DNA of 64,000 nucleotides from JAFGDI01 sp963662515 (GCA_963662515.1 OY759675.1:186001-250000); one strand, 5' to 3'; positions 8,243-17,786 are shown, counted from the stretch's first letter. Notes: generated by a model from the sequence alone, not told the origin. Made by a program: numbers and translations.

Positions 8243-9460
8243 TTAATTGCTGAACTCTCCGCAGTCATCTGGATGTTCCTGAAGAGAGATATTGTCGCCA
8301 TTTTCATCTTCCAAACCGAGTTTGGCAGTGGCAAAATAGTCTTCGAGCAGGGTGGTCAGTTCGGCTGCTGTGGTCCTGCTGTTTACAGGTATGAAAAGCC
8401 CTTTCTGGCGGTCCGACCGATTTAGTAATTGGGTTAGCCAGGCCAGGAGGTGATAGTCTAAGTTTTTGTAACAGTCTGCTTTTTCAGTCTTTATGTTAGT
8501 TAGCAATTCACGGCAGACATCTTGAGATTTGTTAAGGGCAAAGGGCGGCAGTGTTTCTGCGCCTTCAGGACGGATAATAACCGGTCTGATTCCCGGCTGT
8601 TTGCCTTTGGTGCCTTCTATTTTTATCTTCTGGTCGGGCTGAAAACTGATTATGTGGTAATTATTCATCGGGCCGGACCATTTATATACTGGGTTGAGCA
8701 TTTTGCGGCAAAGCTGTAAATTGCGATGCAGTTTTTCCGCCAGTTCAAATTCCAGCTGACTGGCGTGAACCTTTATTTGCTGTTCCAGTCTTTCTATGTT
8801 ATCTGTCATAGTTACGCTAAGGAAGCTGCCGGCATTTTCAAGCAGCTTGTTATAGTCGTCCAGCGGCATAGTGCCATCACATACTACGGGGCATAGTTTC
8901 ATCTGTGCGTAGCTACATGGGGTAGCATGAGGTACTTGTGCCAGGTTTTTATTATTCCGGCATAATCCGCATACAATTACCATTGTCTCCAGTAGTCTTT
9001 CGGCACTGGTCTTTGTGGCATAAGGTCCCCAGCATTTCTCTGAAAGTGCAGATGGTTTGTCGGTCACCTTGAAAACCGGTACGGTGGCATTTTTATCCAG
9101 TACGATAAACCAGCAGTTGAGTCGGGGAAAAAGTTTATGCCAGCGGGTTGGATATATGCTTCTGACAATAGCAAAATAGTCGAGCTGAGTTATGAATTTA
9201 CTATAACTCATCTTATAATATATGTTTGCAACAAGAGGCCTCAGGTCAGCTTTTTTACTCTTTTCAGTACTATCCGCAGGTTCCAGCCTGCGTTTAACCT
9301 GAAGTTTAAGATTTGTGCCATACAATATTAATATGGGTTTGTCGTCACTGGTGGCCAGCATACAAACACCTGGCCTGCTGGGTATTGTCTCCAGCAGCTC
9401 ACTCAAAGGAGTATTGTTGTTTGCAGTGATTTGATTATCAAATAGTTCAGCAAAAGCCAT
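8243..9460 (-). CDS. UvrC/Cho-like protein with degenerate GIY-YIG domain
   Basis: 405 residues from the ATG at 9460 (AGG 7 nt upstream; a TTG further up is rejected). The N-terminus follows UvrC order: a GIY-YIG-like start where the usual PGVY is RPGVC and YVGK is LYGTN; a cysteine set GLC...TPC...LCPVVC resembling the four UvrC cysteines that bind an iron-sulfur cluster; then a UVR motif near residues 240-275 (IERLEQQIKV...EFELAEKLHR). The C-terminal RNase-H-like nuclease and HhH domains of UvrC are absent. Nuclease activity is doubtful; a structural or DNA-damage-related role is an inference. Confidence 0.75.
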   Translation of the reverse strand: MAFAELFDNQITANNNTPLSELLETIPSRPGVCMLATSDDKPILILYGTNLKLQVKRRLEPADSTEKSKKADLRPLVANIYYKMSYSKFITQLDYFAIVRSIYPTRWHKLFPRLNCWFIVLDKNATVPVFKVTDKPSALSEKCWGPYATKTSAERLLETMVIVCGLCRNNKNLAQVPHATPCSYAQMKLCPVVCDGTMPLDDYNKLLENAGSFLSVTMTDNIERLEQQIKVHASQLEFELAEKLHRNLQLCRKMLNPVYKWSGPMNNYHIISFQPDQKIKIEGTKGKQPGIRPVIIRPEGAETLPPFALNKSQDVCRELLTNIKTEKADCYKNLDYHLLAWLTQLLNRSDRQKGLFIPVNSRTTAAELTTLLEDYFATAKLGLEDENGDNISLQEHPDDCGEFSN

Positions 9461-9593
9461 ATCGTACCTGTTGTGAATATTATTGAAACTGTAGCGAAAT
9501 TGCCAGGTTTTGCCTGCTTTTGGCAATCTTCCATCTAAATATATAAATGCCAGTATATTATATTAAAAATAATAGAAAGATAAACCTTTTTGC

Positions 9594-9622
9594 TTGACAC
9601 AATAGCTTATTTTGTGAAAATG
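9594..9622 (+). promoter_or_regulatory. Possible sigma70 promoter with perfect -35
   Basis: TTGACA at 9594 is a perfect -35. A hexamer 17 nt downstream (AAAATG) is only a weak -10. It lies ~85 nt before the DUF3467 gene. Plausible by position only. Confidence 0.4.
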
Positions 9623-9707
9623 GTGAAGCTGAAGCGATCGTACTGATTGCATTTAATGGTAATATTTAGTTCTAACTTAATTACGAAAGTTTGAAAGGAT
9701 TTAACTT

Positions 9708-10037
9708 ATGTCAGACGCAAAGAAAAACAATAACGAGGCAGCAGAGGGTGCTCAGATCAAGATCACTCTGGACGATAGTAATGTAGAGGCTTCATACTCT
9801 AATTTCTGCCGGGTAACTGGTACACCAGAAGAAGTGCTTATCGATTTCGCTCTGAATCCTAATCCTTTTGCCCGTGTAGATCAGACTGTTGTTGTTGACC
9901 GTCGTCTGGTTCTGAACCACTACACCGCCAAGAGACTGCTGGCCGCTCTGCAGCAGACCATAATCCGTCATGAGCAGAATTTCGGTGTTATAGAGCTTAA
10001 TGTTCAGAGAAGACTGAGCCCGGCCGAAGCTAAGTAA
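9708..10037 (+). CDS. DUF3467 family protein
   Basis: 109 residues. The core (residues ~15-100) matches the DUF3467 pattern: YSNFCRVTGTPEEVLIDF, then a central NPFARVDQTVVVDRRLVLN strand pair and a helical TAKRLLAALQQTI end. Members are small, widespread in planctomycetes and other bacteria, and of unknown function. AAAGGA sits 8 nt before the ATG. The gene has its own strong terminator at 10094, so it is transcribed separately from the reductase gene that follows. Confidence 0.85.
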   Translation: MSDAKKNNNEAAEGAQIKITLDDSNVEASYSNFCRVTGTPEEVLIDFALNPNPFARVDQTVVVDRRLVLNHYTAKRLLAALQQTIIRHEQNFGVIELNVQRRLSPAEAK

Positions 10038-10093
10038 TTTGATTTTTATTTAGTATATCATTATCTGTCTTTGTACAGGTAGGTGAAATATAT

Positions 10094-10130
10094 ACCGAAG
10101 GTGCTGCAAGCCGGTGCCTTCGGTTTTTTA
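10094..10130 (+). terminator. Rho-independent terminator of the DUF3467 gene
   Basis: ACCGAAGG (10094-10101) pairs with CCTTCGGT (10117-10124), and the stem is followed directly by a run of T. Confidence 0.85.
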
Positions 10131-10156
10131 TTCTCGATATTGAAAGCAGGTTGAAA

Positions 10157-10729
10157 ATGAAAGTAGTAGCATTTAACGGCAGTCCCCGTAAGCAGGGTAA
10201 TACAGCGTCTATGTTAAGTCTCGCTTTATCTGAGCTTGAAAGTCAGGGGATCGAAACCGAACTGGTTCATATTGGTGGTCAAAGTGTTCGCGGCTGCACC
10301 GGCTGTCGTCAGTGTCGTCAGCTTATGGGTCGTAAATGTGTTATCGAGGACGATTTCGTTAACTCATGCATTGAAAAGATGATAGCAGCAGATGGAATAA
10401 TACTGGGCAGCCCTACCTATTTTGCCGATATTACAACAGAGATGAAAGCCCTTATTGACCGTGCTGGTGTGGTCTGTCGCTCTAATGGCGATTTATTGGC
10501 CAGAAAAGTGGGAGCTTCAGTAGCCGTGCAGAGGCGTGCCGGAGCGATCCATGCTTTTGATTCTATGAATCACTTTTTCCTTATAGAGCAGATGATAGTA
10601 GTAGGCTCATGCTATTGGAATGTGATCAATGCGAATAATCCTGGCGATGCTCAAAAGGATGAAGAAGGCGTTAAGACGATCAAGACCTTAGGTCAGAATA
10701 TGGCCTGGCTGCTTCAAAAGCTCAGGTGA
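10157..10729 (+). CDS. NADPH-dependent FMN reductase / iron-sulfur flavoprotein-like
   Basis: 190 residues from the ATG at 10157 (AGG six nt upstream; a TTG two codons earlier is rejected). It has the flavodoxin-like FMN-binding start FNGSPRKQGNT (residues 5-15), a cysteine cluster CTGCRQC (~45-51), and a GSPTYFADITTEMKALIDR segment (~82-100). These match the NADPH-dependent FMN reductase family, close to the iron-sulfur flavoprotein branch. It probably transfers electrons from NAD(P)H via FMN to an unknown acceptor. The terminator upstream and a convergent gene downstream suggest a single-gene unit. Confidence 0.9.
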   Translation: MKVVAFNGSPRKQGNTASMLSLALSELESQGIETELVHIGGQSVRGCTGCRQCRQLMGRKCVIEDDFVNSCIEKMIAADGIILGSPTYFADITTEMKALIDRAGVVCRSNGDLLARKVGASVAVQRRAGAIHAFDSMNHFFLIEQMIVVGSCYWNVINANNPGDAQKDEEGVKTIKTLGQNMAWLLQKLR

Positions 10730-10802
10730 TGTTAAACAGTTACAGACTTGCGGTCAACTTATAGTGGGAATGCAGGAGAAAATCGGCTGTAATTGGTAAT
10801 TA

Positions 10803-11285
10803 TCAGCCTTCCAGGCAGATATGGCTGCCAATTTCTTCGCCAAGTATTTCCTCGGCTGAGAGAATGTCATTAGAGCTCAGGCCCTGACTGGCAGAATCGC
10901 AGTCGCCGGTAGCAAGTTTTTCCAGAAGCATAGCCCAGGTTTCGCGCATGTGCCTGAGTATCTTGATGGCACTGTCGAGCTTTTCTATATCTCTTCTGAG
11001 ATTGGCTTCAACCAGCTGGCGATAGCAGAACATATACAAGGCCCTCATTTTCCCGGCAATATCCGGGTCATACTCATCTTTCAGAGTTGACATGAATTCC
11101 GAGACGATATTTTGAGCTTTGACTATGAGTTTGTAGCTGTTTTCATAGTCTTTGTTCAAAAGAGCCTCTCTGGCCTGCTCAGAAAATCTGACAACACCAT
11201 CGTAGAGCATCATAGTGAGCTGCTCAGGCGAGGCGGTCATGACCTTGGTTCTGAGATATTCATTTGTATTTGCTGCATAGTTCAT
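10803..11285 (-). CDS. fliS: Flagellar export chaperone FliS
   Basis: 160 residues, near the usual FliS length plus a short C-terminal extension. Family features are YLRTKVMTASPEQLTMMLYDG (residues ~10-30) and a helical bundle with IVSEFMSTL and EANLRRDIEKL. FliS binds flagellin in the cytoplasm and keeps it unpolymerised before export. No other flagellar gene is in this window, so the gene is separated from its usual fliD/flagellin neighbours. The Shine-Dalgarno sequence is weak. The start is the only in-frame Met consistent with the family. Confidence 0.9.
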   Translation of the reverse strand: MNYAANTNEYLRTKVMTASPEQLTMMLYDGVVRFSEQAREALLNKDYENSYKLIVKAQNIVSEFMSTLKDEYDPDIAGKMRALYMFCYRQLVEANLRRDIEKLDSAIKILRHMRETWAMLLEKLATGDCDSASQGLSSNDILSAEEILGEEIGSHICLEG

Positions 11286-11580
11286 CGCTGCTTTAGTTAT
11301 CGGCTGTTTGATAATGCGACATTACTTTTTTTTAATAAAATTTGGGCCTGCCACATTGATGTTTTTCTCATCTTATGCGGTTATACCGGCAGAACTAATG
11401 TCAGGATAGAGTTTTATATGTCATAACTGACTGATAAATAAGCGGATAGGGTTGTTGAGGTTTCAATCCTGGCAATTTGGGAGATATCGGCTGTTTAGGT
11501 AAAAATATACTGATAAATGGTTTAATTGGCGCGTGACAGCTAAAAAAAACAGTAGTTATAGGATATAAAAGCGAAATGGA
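11286..11580. other. Intergenic region upstream of the giant surface-protein gene
   Basis: Apart from the promoter at 11581, no coding frame with a ribosome binding site, repeat or RNA gene is visible. The stretch is AT-rich. Confidence 0.4.
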
Positions 11581-11609
11581 TTGACTCAAAGGTATGTTTT
11601 TATTATCAT
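11581..11609 (+). promoter_or_regulatory. Sigma70-type promoter of the giant surface protein
   Basis: TTGACT at 11581, a 17-nt spacer and TATCAT at 11604 give five of six consensus matches in each box. Transcription would start near 11616, giving a leader of about 105 nt before the ATG at 11722. Confidence 0.7.
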
Positions 11610-11721
11610 AAATGTTCAAGCCGGGCGGGGCGAAGAGAGAGTCAGAGAAGCCCTGAAATGCCGACCAGCCTGTAATTTACAAAAGTTCTCGCCGACATTA
11701 CAAAACCAATTGAGGTGAAAA

Positions 11722-14700
11722 ATGCTGCACTTGGAAGCACTTGAAAATCGCTGTTTATTGTCTAATAACGGCGGCCTGTTTGTACTGGCCGCTGCTGCAA
11801 GCCCTGCAGATATTACTTATGTAGATACCCAGGGTAATGCAACCGACAGGGTTATAGATTTTGGTACGCTACAAGCGGGTATTCAGAGTACGCCGCAGTA
11901 TGTCCAGCTTACTAATAATTCAGACGATACTACGATCACTTTGTATCTGGAAGGTCAGGATCTGGCTGATTTTGATATTACCAGCTACACTATCGGTTCT
12001 GAAGTGACAGAGGTAGATATGAGTCAGAACCTGGTATTTGATCTGGCTCAGAATGAGACTGTTAGTTTTGAGGTTATATACAATCCTCAGAGCAAGTTTC
12101 AGACGGTAGAGAGTTATCTGAAGTTCAAAGAGCAGAACGCTCCTGAGCTGGCTCAGGTAATTTTGCGGGGTAAAAGTGAGACTCTTACAGCCAGTAATCT
12201 GGCAATAAGTCAGTTGGTAGTGTCAAATGCCTTTACCGCCGAGGGATTGGTCAATGATGTAGTGGCAATCGATAATCCAGTTGAACTGGCCCTGACCCTG
12301 AACAACCTAACGGGTAAAAAGGTAAGCAGTGCAGATCTGGATATTAATTTCTATATGGATGGTGCACTGATCGGTTCTACCCAGCTCGGTGAGCTTGTTC
12401 CCGGCACTAATACCAAGTCATATACCATCAACCTCCCGGCTGATACTGTTGCGGGAACATATAGTATAATTGCTACTATTGATGAAGATAAAGATGTAAT
12501 GGGGTCGTCCAAAACGGTTACCAGCGGTGACTATCTGATGTACACAGGCAGTGTGCTGGTTTTGGATTCTACTGATAATAGCATAGACCGTCTTGCTGAC
12601 TTTGGCAATACGGCATTAGGTATTAATTCGGCCAGTGAATATATAACTCTGGCTAATGCCAGTGATCAGGCTATAGTTGTTTCTCTTGATCTGCTGGCCG
12701 ATAATTTCAGCTTTTCTTATGAAAAGCCAGAGGTATATCCGGTAGGTTATTCAGACCTTGACAGCCTGACAGTATCGCAGTTCAATAAGGAATATACCCT
12801 TGACCCGGATGATGCCAGTTGGATCAAATTCAGTGTTCCGCGAGCCAGTACTATTACAGCTTTGGGCGCAACAGGCACAAATGACCTGCGCGGCCTGACG
12901 GTGTATAATCAGTATGGTGATATACTATTGGATCTGGCTGATGCTATGTTCTGGGATGCCAGTTTTAATGTCCCGGCGGCAGGCACATATTATATTCATT
13001 TTAACAATTTAAGAGATGAAGTTGAATTTACTCTCGGGGCCACTCCACTGTTGTCTGTTGGTACAGATACCTCTGAAGGGGCTGGTTTTACCCATAATAT
13101 AACCAGTGAAACCTATTCCGTAATCCTGGCTCAGCCGGGCAGTTATTCTGTTACAATGCAGCCGGAGATGGCAGACAGATTGCAGCGTTACTTTGAATTC
13201 TATCATGTAGATATCAATAACTATGTTGATCTGCTCAACAATCTGGATGATGATATAGATGAACTTGGCAGTTGGGATGTTGATCTGCCAAACACTACCG
13301 ATAGTGTATTCCGCTTTGTCCCAGATACTACCTTCCGGGTTTATAATTCTGCCGGCGTTGAGGTATTTTCAGAAGTCTATGATTTCAGTGAATTGTACCG
13401 CGATTATGTCACTTATTATATTTATGATTTGAGCCAGAAAACTGATGTGACAGATCCAGATGCACCTGATTTCTTTGTTAAGCAATTTGACCTGAATCTA
13501 CTTGAAGCTGATACTTATACCTTCACCTATACTTATGATGATGGCTATGATCAGTTGATCGCAGACCCCAATGATCCATATAATTATGGACAGTATGATT
13601 ATCGTGCTGCTGATGTGGTGACGAGTTTTGTTTATGCCGGTTCGCCCTATGTGCTTGAGCCGGGAGAGGCCCTGAATGTGCCTCTTACCTTTACCCCTGA
13701 TTTTTATGGCGACTATACTGGTAAATTATTGATAAGCAGCAGTAGCCAGTCAGATGTCATTAAAGTTGATATTGCCGGTCGTGGAGTATCAGGCAACCTG
13801 GCTATAGAAGAGTCTGAAATAGTAGCTGATTTCCCGACTAATGTTCAGTCTGGAGCATCGTTGCGGATAGCGACTTCGATATCGAATGCCGGTCTTGGTT
13901 TGGTAAATGCCGGTTCAAGTCTGAATTTCTATCTGATATCAGCAGAAGGGGTATCAACTCCTGTTATGCTGGCTGATGGCAGTGCTTCCTTCGACTTGAT
14001 ATCTTATCTCGATAGTGAATATGACCGGTTGAGCCTGATGAATACTGATGAGCTGTTATTCACAGTTGATCTTGACATTCCGTCAACCGTTGCCGATGGT
14101 GTATATGATATACGGGTTGAGCTGGTGCAGAATGATCCGGAGCTTGTCCAGGATGCCCTTACCGATGTGGTAGTATTTGAAGACATAGCCATAACACCTG
14201 CCCAGGCATTATTGATAGATTCAGAAAGTGATCTGGTAGTTGCCGATGGTATGGGCGACACCTCGGTTAATTATATCGGTTTCTATCTTGACTCAGTTAA
14301 CGGTGTTGGCGGCATACCGCTCAATGATGTTAAGGTTGGCTTTATTGATGTTTTCAATCGCAGTGCTGAGCCAATGAGCCTTACCAGTATAACCTTGCCG
14401 GTTAATACTGCTGATGGTTATTATCTCAGCCTTAATGAGAATTCAACCAACTGGCCCATTGGTGATGTAGTGATCGCATCAGGCCAGTATCAGCGGGTGT
14501 TTATTAAGTTCAATCCGCAGCAGTTTAATGACAACAGTGAGCCCGGCGATGAATATCGTATTGATGGCCAACTGAAAATCGTTACCAGTGATGAGTATGT
14601 TTATAATGTTGATCTGCATGGCGAAATAGCCGGTGGTGACCTGGTTGTTTCTGAAGGTGCTAATATCAGTAATGGCGTTATTGTAATGCCTAATTCGCGT

Positions 14701-17232
14701 CTGAACCTTACCGAACCGACCAGCAAAGTTGTTCTTACTCTGAAGAATCAGGGTAAGGATCCGCTGATAATCAGAGGTATTGATTTTGCGGAAAACTCAC
14801 CGTTCAAAACTGAAGAAACAATTACTGCTATAACTCTGCAAGCAGGAGAGACCTATGATGTTACGATATGCTTCAATCCTGAGTCTGTAGGCCATTATAG
14901 TGAAAAGTTATACATAAGAAGTAATGACCCTGCAGATAATTTCAGATATGAGATGACTATTACCGGTGCTGGTATTAATCCACTGATTAATGCACTCGAG
15001 AATAATGGTGTTGCTAATGACTATTCACTGTCGTTTGGTAATCAGTCTGCTCAGCGTGCTTCTGACACCAGTGAGCTGGTGGTTTTGGCCAATGGTGAGC
15101 GAGATATAAATGGGAATTTAATACCAGGTGCAGCAGATAGCTTTGTGATCGATAGTATGGCTTTTGGCCGCTATGAGCTTGTTAACGGTGTTCAGACATT
15201 CATACCTGTTGATGGTTTTGAGGCTCTTATTGTTACTGCTGATGGTCTGCTCTCAGAGTCTGCTTACCGTCAGTTGCATGGCGGTTCTATAGTAATAGCT
15301 CCGGGAACTACTCTGGATTTGAATGTTGATATGATAGCAGAGGTCGTTGGTGACTATTCTGGCATATTACGCGTTGGCTCTGAGGCTGATGGTTATGTTG
15401 AGGTAGTAGTGGGCGGCTCTGTTACTCTGCCGCAATATTCTCTGAATGATGCTGCTGGTAAGCAGGTAACTGACAATGCGATCTCTCTGGGTGATAAAGC
15501 AGTTGCAAATGATCTGTCATCAGATGAGCTTAAAGAAGTAAGGACCTTTACCTTCAATCTTAATGGTAAAGCCACAATGCGTGTTGATAGTGTAACAGTT
15601 GCCGGTACTGGCTATTATCTGATAGATAGTAATGGCAATGTTGATGCCGATGGTCTGATCGATATAGACAGAGTGCTTAACCCAGGTGATAAGGTTTATA
15701 TAACGGTTATGTACAGTGCCGGCGATGCCGAAGCAGGTGTACATAATGGCGTTCTTAAGCTGGAAGGCTCAGAAAATATCAGCTACAGCATTACCACAAA
15801 TGTTGTCGAGCCTGATATCGATATTGATAGCTCAGTGGTTATGTTCAATGACACACTTATTGGACAGCGGTCGATACAGTATGTAACGGTGAAGAACACA
15901 GGTACGGCTGACCTGAATATAACAGGGTTTGTTTGTACTGATGAACAGTTCTCGCTGGTAGATAATAATGTAGTTATTGCTGCCGGAGCTGAAAAAGCAG
16001 TTGGTATTTATTATGAACCTAACACTCAGGATTCGCCGGAAGCAGATTTTGTACTTCTGACTAATGATCGTGACGAAGCTTCAGTGACCGTTACTGTAAT
16101 GGGTAATAGCGGAGGCAATTTACTCACTCCTTCAAGAGTTTCTGGTAATACTTACTATTATGTATTTAATAATCCTGATGGCGATCGTGTTAAAATGACC
16201 ATCAAATATACAACCGATATTGTTGCTGGTGCCAAATCAGCAGCTGCGGTTGCTCCATTGGTATATCTTGACAGTAGTTCAGACCGCGGCAATATTTCCT
16301 GCATTAAGATGGCCGATTCTAATATGGCATCCAGCATAGTCATAAGTGGCAATGTAAGCGTCGGTGATATTTATGCCGGCAGTCTTTCAGCTATAAATGC
16401 CAGCGCTGCTGACCTTACTGGTAATGTTAATATCGCCGGGACGATCGGCAATATTCGTATGGATGATATAGAGGCAGGCTCAAGGATAACTGTACTCGAC
16501 GCTAAGAGTGCAGGTAAGTCTGTTAGTATTAAGGTTGACAGTATCGCCGAAAATGCTGAATTCAACCTGGCCAGTATGAATATTAAGACCTTCCAAGCCA
16601 CAGACTATAAGAGCGGAAAGATTTCAGCTCAGAATATTGGCAGCCTCCTGATCAAAAATGGTGATCTGGGTGCGTCAGTTACCAGTTATGATGATATCAA
16701 GACCATAAATGTTAAGAATGATATTACTGCTAACATCTCAGTTTATGATTCGATCGGTACAATAAAGACCGGCGGAAACATTGACGAGGTAATGATCATG
16801 GCGGGTCGTGAAGATCTGGCCCATAGTGCCAAGAGTGCTATGGCTACCGGCTCGATCAAGAGTGTTCAGGTGGGCGGTGATATTAACGGTGATATTTATG
16901 CACTTAATGGCGAGATCGGCAAGATATTGGCCAGTCGTGGAAATATCAACGGTGGTGTATATGCCGATAGTCTCAAGAGCATTAGTGCCAGAAATATGAC
17001 TGGCGCACTCATGGCTATAGACAATAGCGTAGGTAAGTTCCAGGTCAAATATGACATTGTCGATACTGTTATCGGCGTGGGTTATAACTTCAGCTCACTG
17101 GCCAATACCGGATATAATGCTGGTGATGTGGCCTCTATCGTTAATAATGGTGCAGCTTCTGCCAAGGCGGTTAGCAGCTATAAGATCGGTGGCGAAGTGA
17201 GCGACTCTTCTCTTCTGTCATTTTTGAGATAA
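11722..17232 (+). CDS. Giant surface protein with LExRxLLS-type N-terminus and choice-of-anchor-D modules
   Basis: 1836 residues. It starts MLHLEALENRCLLSNNGG, a variant of the LEPRxLLS motif found at the N-termini of many large exported planctomycete proteins. Repeated Ig-like modules follow, several of the choice-of-anchor-D/ASH type (IDFGTLQAGIQS..., ADFGNTALGINSA..., a module near residue 1370). CARDB-like segments lie between them (LAISQLVVSNAF, DVVAIDNPV). The last ~300 residues are short beta-strand repeats rich in G, N, S and I, consistent with a beta-solenoid. No membrane anchor or PEP-CTERM tail is seen. GAGGTG precedes the ATG. It is probably a cell-surface or matrix protein; the ligand is unknown. 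Confidence 0.85.
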   Translation: MLHLEALENRCLLSNNGGLFVLAAAASPADITYVDTQGNATDRVIDFGTLQAGIQSTPQYVQLTNNSDDTTITLYLEGQDLADFDITSYTIGSEVTEVDMSQNLVFDLAQNETVSFEVIYNPQSKFQTVESYLKFKEQNAPELAQVILRGKSETLTASNLAISQLVVSNAFTAEGLVNDVVAIDNPVELALTLNNLTGKKVSSADLDINFYMDGALIGSTQLGELVPGTNTKSYTINLPADTVAGTYSIIATIDEDKDVMGSSKTVTSGDYLMYTGSVLVLDSTDNSIDRLADFGNTALGINSASEYITLANASDQAIVVSLDLLADNFSFSYEKPEVYPVGYSDLDSLTVSQFNKEYTLDPDDASWIKFSVPRASTITALGATGTNDLRGLTVYNQYGDILLDLADAMFWDASFNVPAAGTYYIHFNNLRDEVEFTLGATPLLSVGTDTSEGAGFTHNITSETYSVILAQPGSYSVTMQPEMADRLQRYFEFYHVDINNYVDLLNNLDDDIDELGSWDVDLPNTTDSVFRFVPDTTFRVYNSAGVEVFSEVYDFSELYRDYVTYYIYDLSQKTDVTDPDAPDFFVKQFDLNLLEADTYTFTYTYDDGYDQLIADPNDPYNYGQYDYRAADVVTSFVYAGSPYVLEPGEALNVPLTFTPDFYGDYTGKLLISSSSQSDVIKVDIAGRGVSGNLAIEESEIVADFPTNVQSGASLRIATSISNAGLGLVNAGSSLNFYLISAEGVSTPVMLADGSASFDLISYLDSEYDRLSLMNTDELLFTVDLDIPSTVADGVYDIRVELVQNDPELVQDALTDVVVFEDIAITPAQALLIDSESDLVVADGMGDTSVNYIGFYLDSVNGVGGIPLNDVKVGFIDVFNRSAEPMSLTSITLPVNTADGYYLSLNENSTNWPIGDVVIASGQYQRVFIKFNPQQFNDNSEPGDEYRIDGQLKIVTSDEYVYNVDLHGEIAGGDLVVSEGANISNGVIVMPNSRLNLTEPTSKVVLTLKNQGKDPLIIRGIDFAENSPFKTEETITAITLQAGETYDVTICFNPESVGHYSEKLYIRSNDPADNFRYEMTITGAGINPLINALENNGVANDYSLSFGNQSAQRASDTSELVVLANGERDINGNLIPGAADSFVIDSMAFGRYELVNGVQTFIPVDGFEALIVTADGLLSESAYRQLHGGSIVIAPGTTLDLNVDMIAEVVGDYSGILRVGSEADGYVEVVVGGSVTLPQYSLNDAAGKQVTDNAISLGDKAVANDLSSDELKEVRTFTFNLNGKATMRVDSVTVAGTGYYLIDSNGNVDADGLIDIDRVLNPGDKVYITVMYSAGDAEAGVHNGVLKLEGSENISYSITTNVVEPDIDIDSSVVMFNDTLIGQRSIQYVTVKNTGTADLNITGFVCTDEQFSLVDNNVVIAAGAEKAVGIYYEPNTQDSPEADFVLLTNDRDEASVTVTVMGNSGGNLLTPSRVSGNTYYYVFNNPDGDRVKMTIKYTTDIVAGAKSAAAVAPLVYLDSSSDRGNISCIKMADSNMASSIVISGNVSVGDIYAGSLSAINASAADLTGNVNIAGTIGNIRMDDIEAGSRITVLDAKSAGKSVSIKVDSIAENAEFNLASMNIKTFQATDYKSGKISAQNIGSLLIKNGDLGASVTSYDDIKTINVKNDITANISVYDSIGTIKTGGNIDEVMIMAGREDLAHSAKSAMATGSIKSVQVGGDINGDIYALNGEIGKILASRGNINGGVYADSLKSISARNMTGALMAIDNSVGKFQVKYDIVDTVIGVGYNFSSLANTGYNAGDVASIVNNGAASAKAVSSYKIGGEVSDSSLLSFLR

Positions 17233-17264
17233 GATATTTAATAACAATTAGATATAAATTACAG

Positions 17265-17303
17265 CAAGCCGGGTGGTGATAAACTTATCCGGCTTGTTTT
17301 TTT
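17265..17303 (+). terminator. Terminator of the giant surface protein
   Basis: CAAGCCGG (17265-17272) pairs with CCGGCTTG (17289-17296) across a 16-nt loop and is followed by seven T. Confidence 0.9.
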
Positions 17304-17440
17304 GCTTGCGCAACTGGCAGGCCCAGAAGGGTTAGGGGTGAGTCTGGCTGGTATATTCGTTACAAACTGATTAATCAAAAATCTCTGACACGAAAAATCA
17401 AATGTGAAATAAAAAAAGACATATTTGGCGATTACTCAAC

Positions 17441-17468
17441 AAAAGTCACCTTCGGGTTTACCCGATAG
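17441..17468 (+). promoter_or_regulatory. Possible sigma28-like promoter
   Basis: AAAAGTCA at 17441, twelve bases, then CCCGATAG at 17461 resembles the flagellar sigma28 pattern TAAAGTTT-N11-GCCGATAA. A related arrangement precedes the small lipoprotein gene at 26782. The spacing is one base longer than the enterobacterial consensus, so this is tentative. Confidence 0.35.
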
Positions 17469-17527
17469 TAATCCTGTCAGCTGGAAATACAGTTATTTTC
17501 AGGGAAACAAGACAGGGGAGAGACAAA

Positions 17528-17722
17528 ATGTCAGAATATGTTAAAACTAAAGAAAACCGTAAGGGGCAGGCGAGTCTGAAAGATGGCTGGCCGGTCGGTT
17601 TTGACTACCCGCAGTTCAGATGGTATCCATCTGAGATAAATACGGTCAATAGTCACAGGAAAAACGCTGATAATCTGGTAATGCCTCCTGCTGTTGTGAG
17701 AAAAGCCCCCTGGCGTGGTTGA
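17528..17722 (+). CDS. Small protein of unknown function (64 residues)
   Basis: A 64-residue, highly polar protein without a signal peptide or membrane segment. Notable parts are a basic N-terminus (KTKENRKGQ), an aromatic centre (GFDYPQFRWYPSE) and a C-terminal PPAVVRKAPWRG. Coding status rests on a strong GGGGAGAG before the ATG, a clean Rho-independent terminator 34 nt after the stop, and a promoter-like sequence upstream. Together these form a self-contained unit. No homologue is recognised. A minus-strand ORF across the same bases lacks such signals. Confidence 0.65.
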   Translation: MSEYVKTKENRKGQASLKDGWPVGFDYPQFRWYPSEINTVNSHRKNADNLVMPPAVVRKAPWRG

Positions 17723-17755
17723 TGCAAATATCAACGATCATAAAGTGTAAGATAA

Positions 17756-17786
17756 AAACACAGGTGTTATGCCTGTGTTTTTTTTT
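17756..17786 (+). terminator. Terminator of the 64-residue protein gene
   Basis: AAACACAGG (17756-17764) pairs with CCTGTGTTT (17772-17780) around a seven-base loop, and the T tract continues to 17786. Confidence 0.92.

Noticed and set aside
11401..11619. 72-codon minus-strand ORF before the giant gene
   Set aside because: It has no ribosome binding site, overlaps a well-formed promoter for the plus-strand gene and has unnatural composition.
17440..17527. Riboswitch before the 64-residue gene
   Set aside because: Only a small TCGGG/CCCGA hairpin is visible and no known aptamer core was recognised; a promoter reading fits better.
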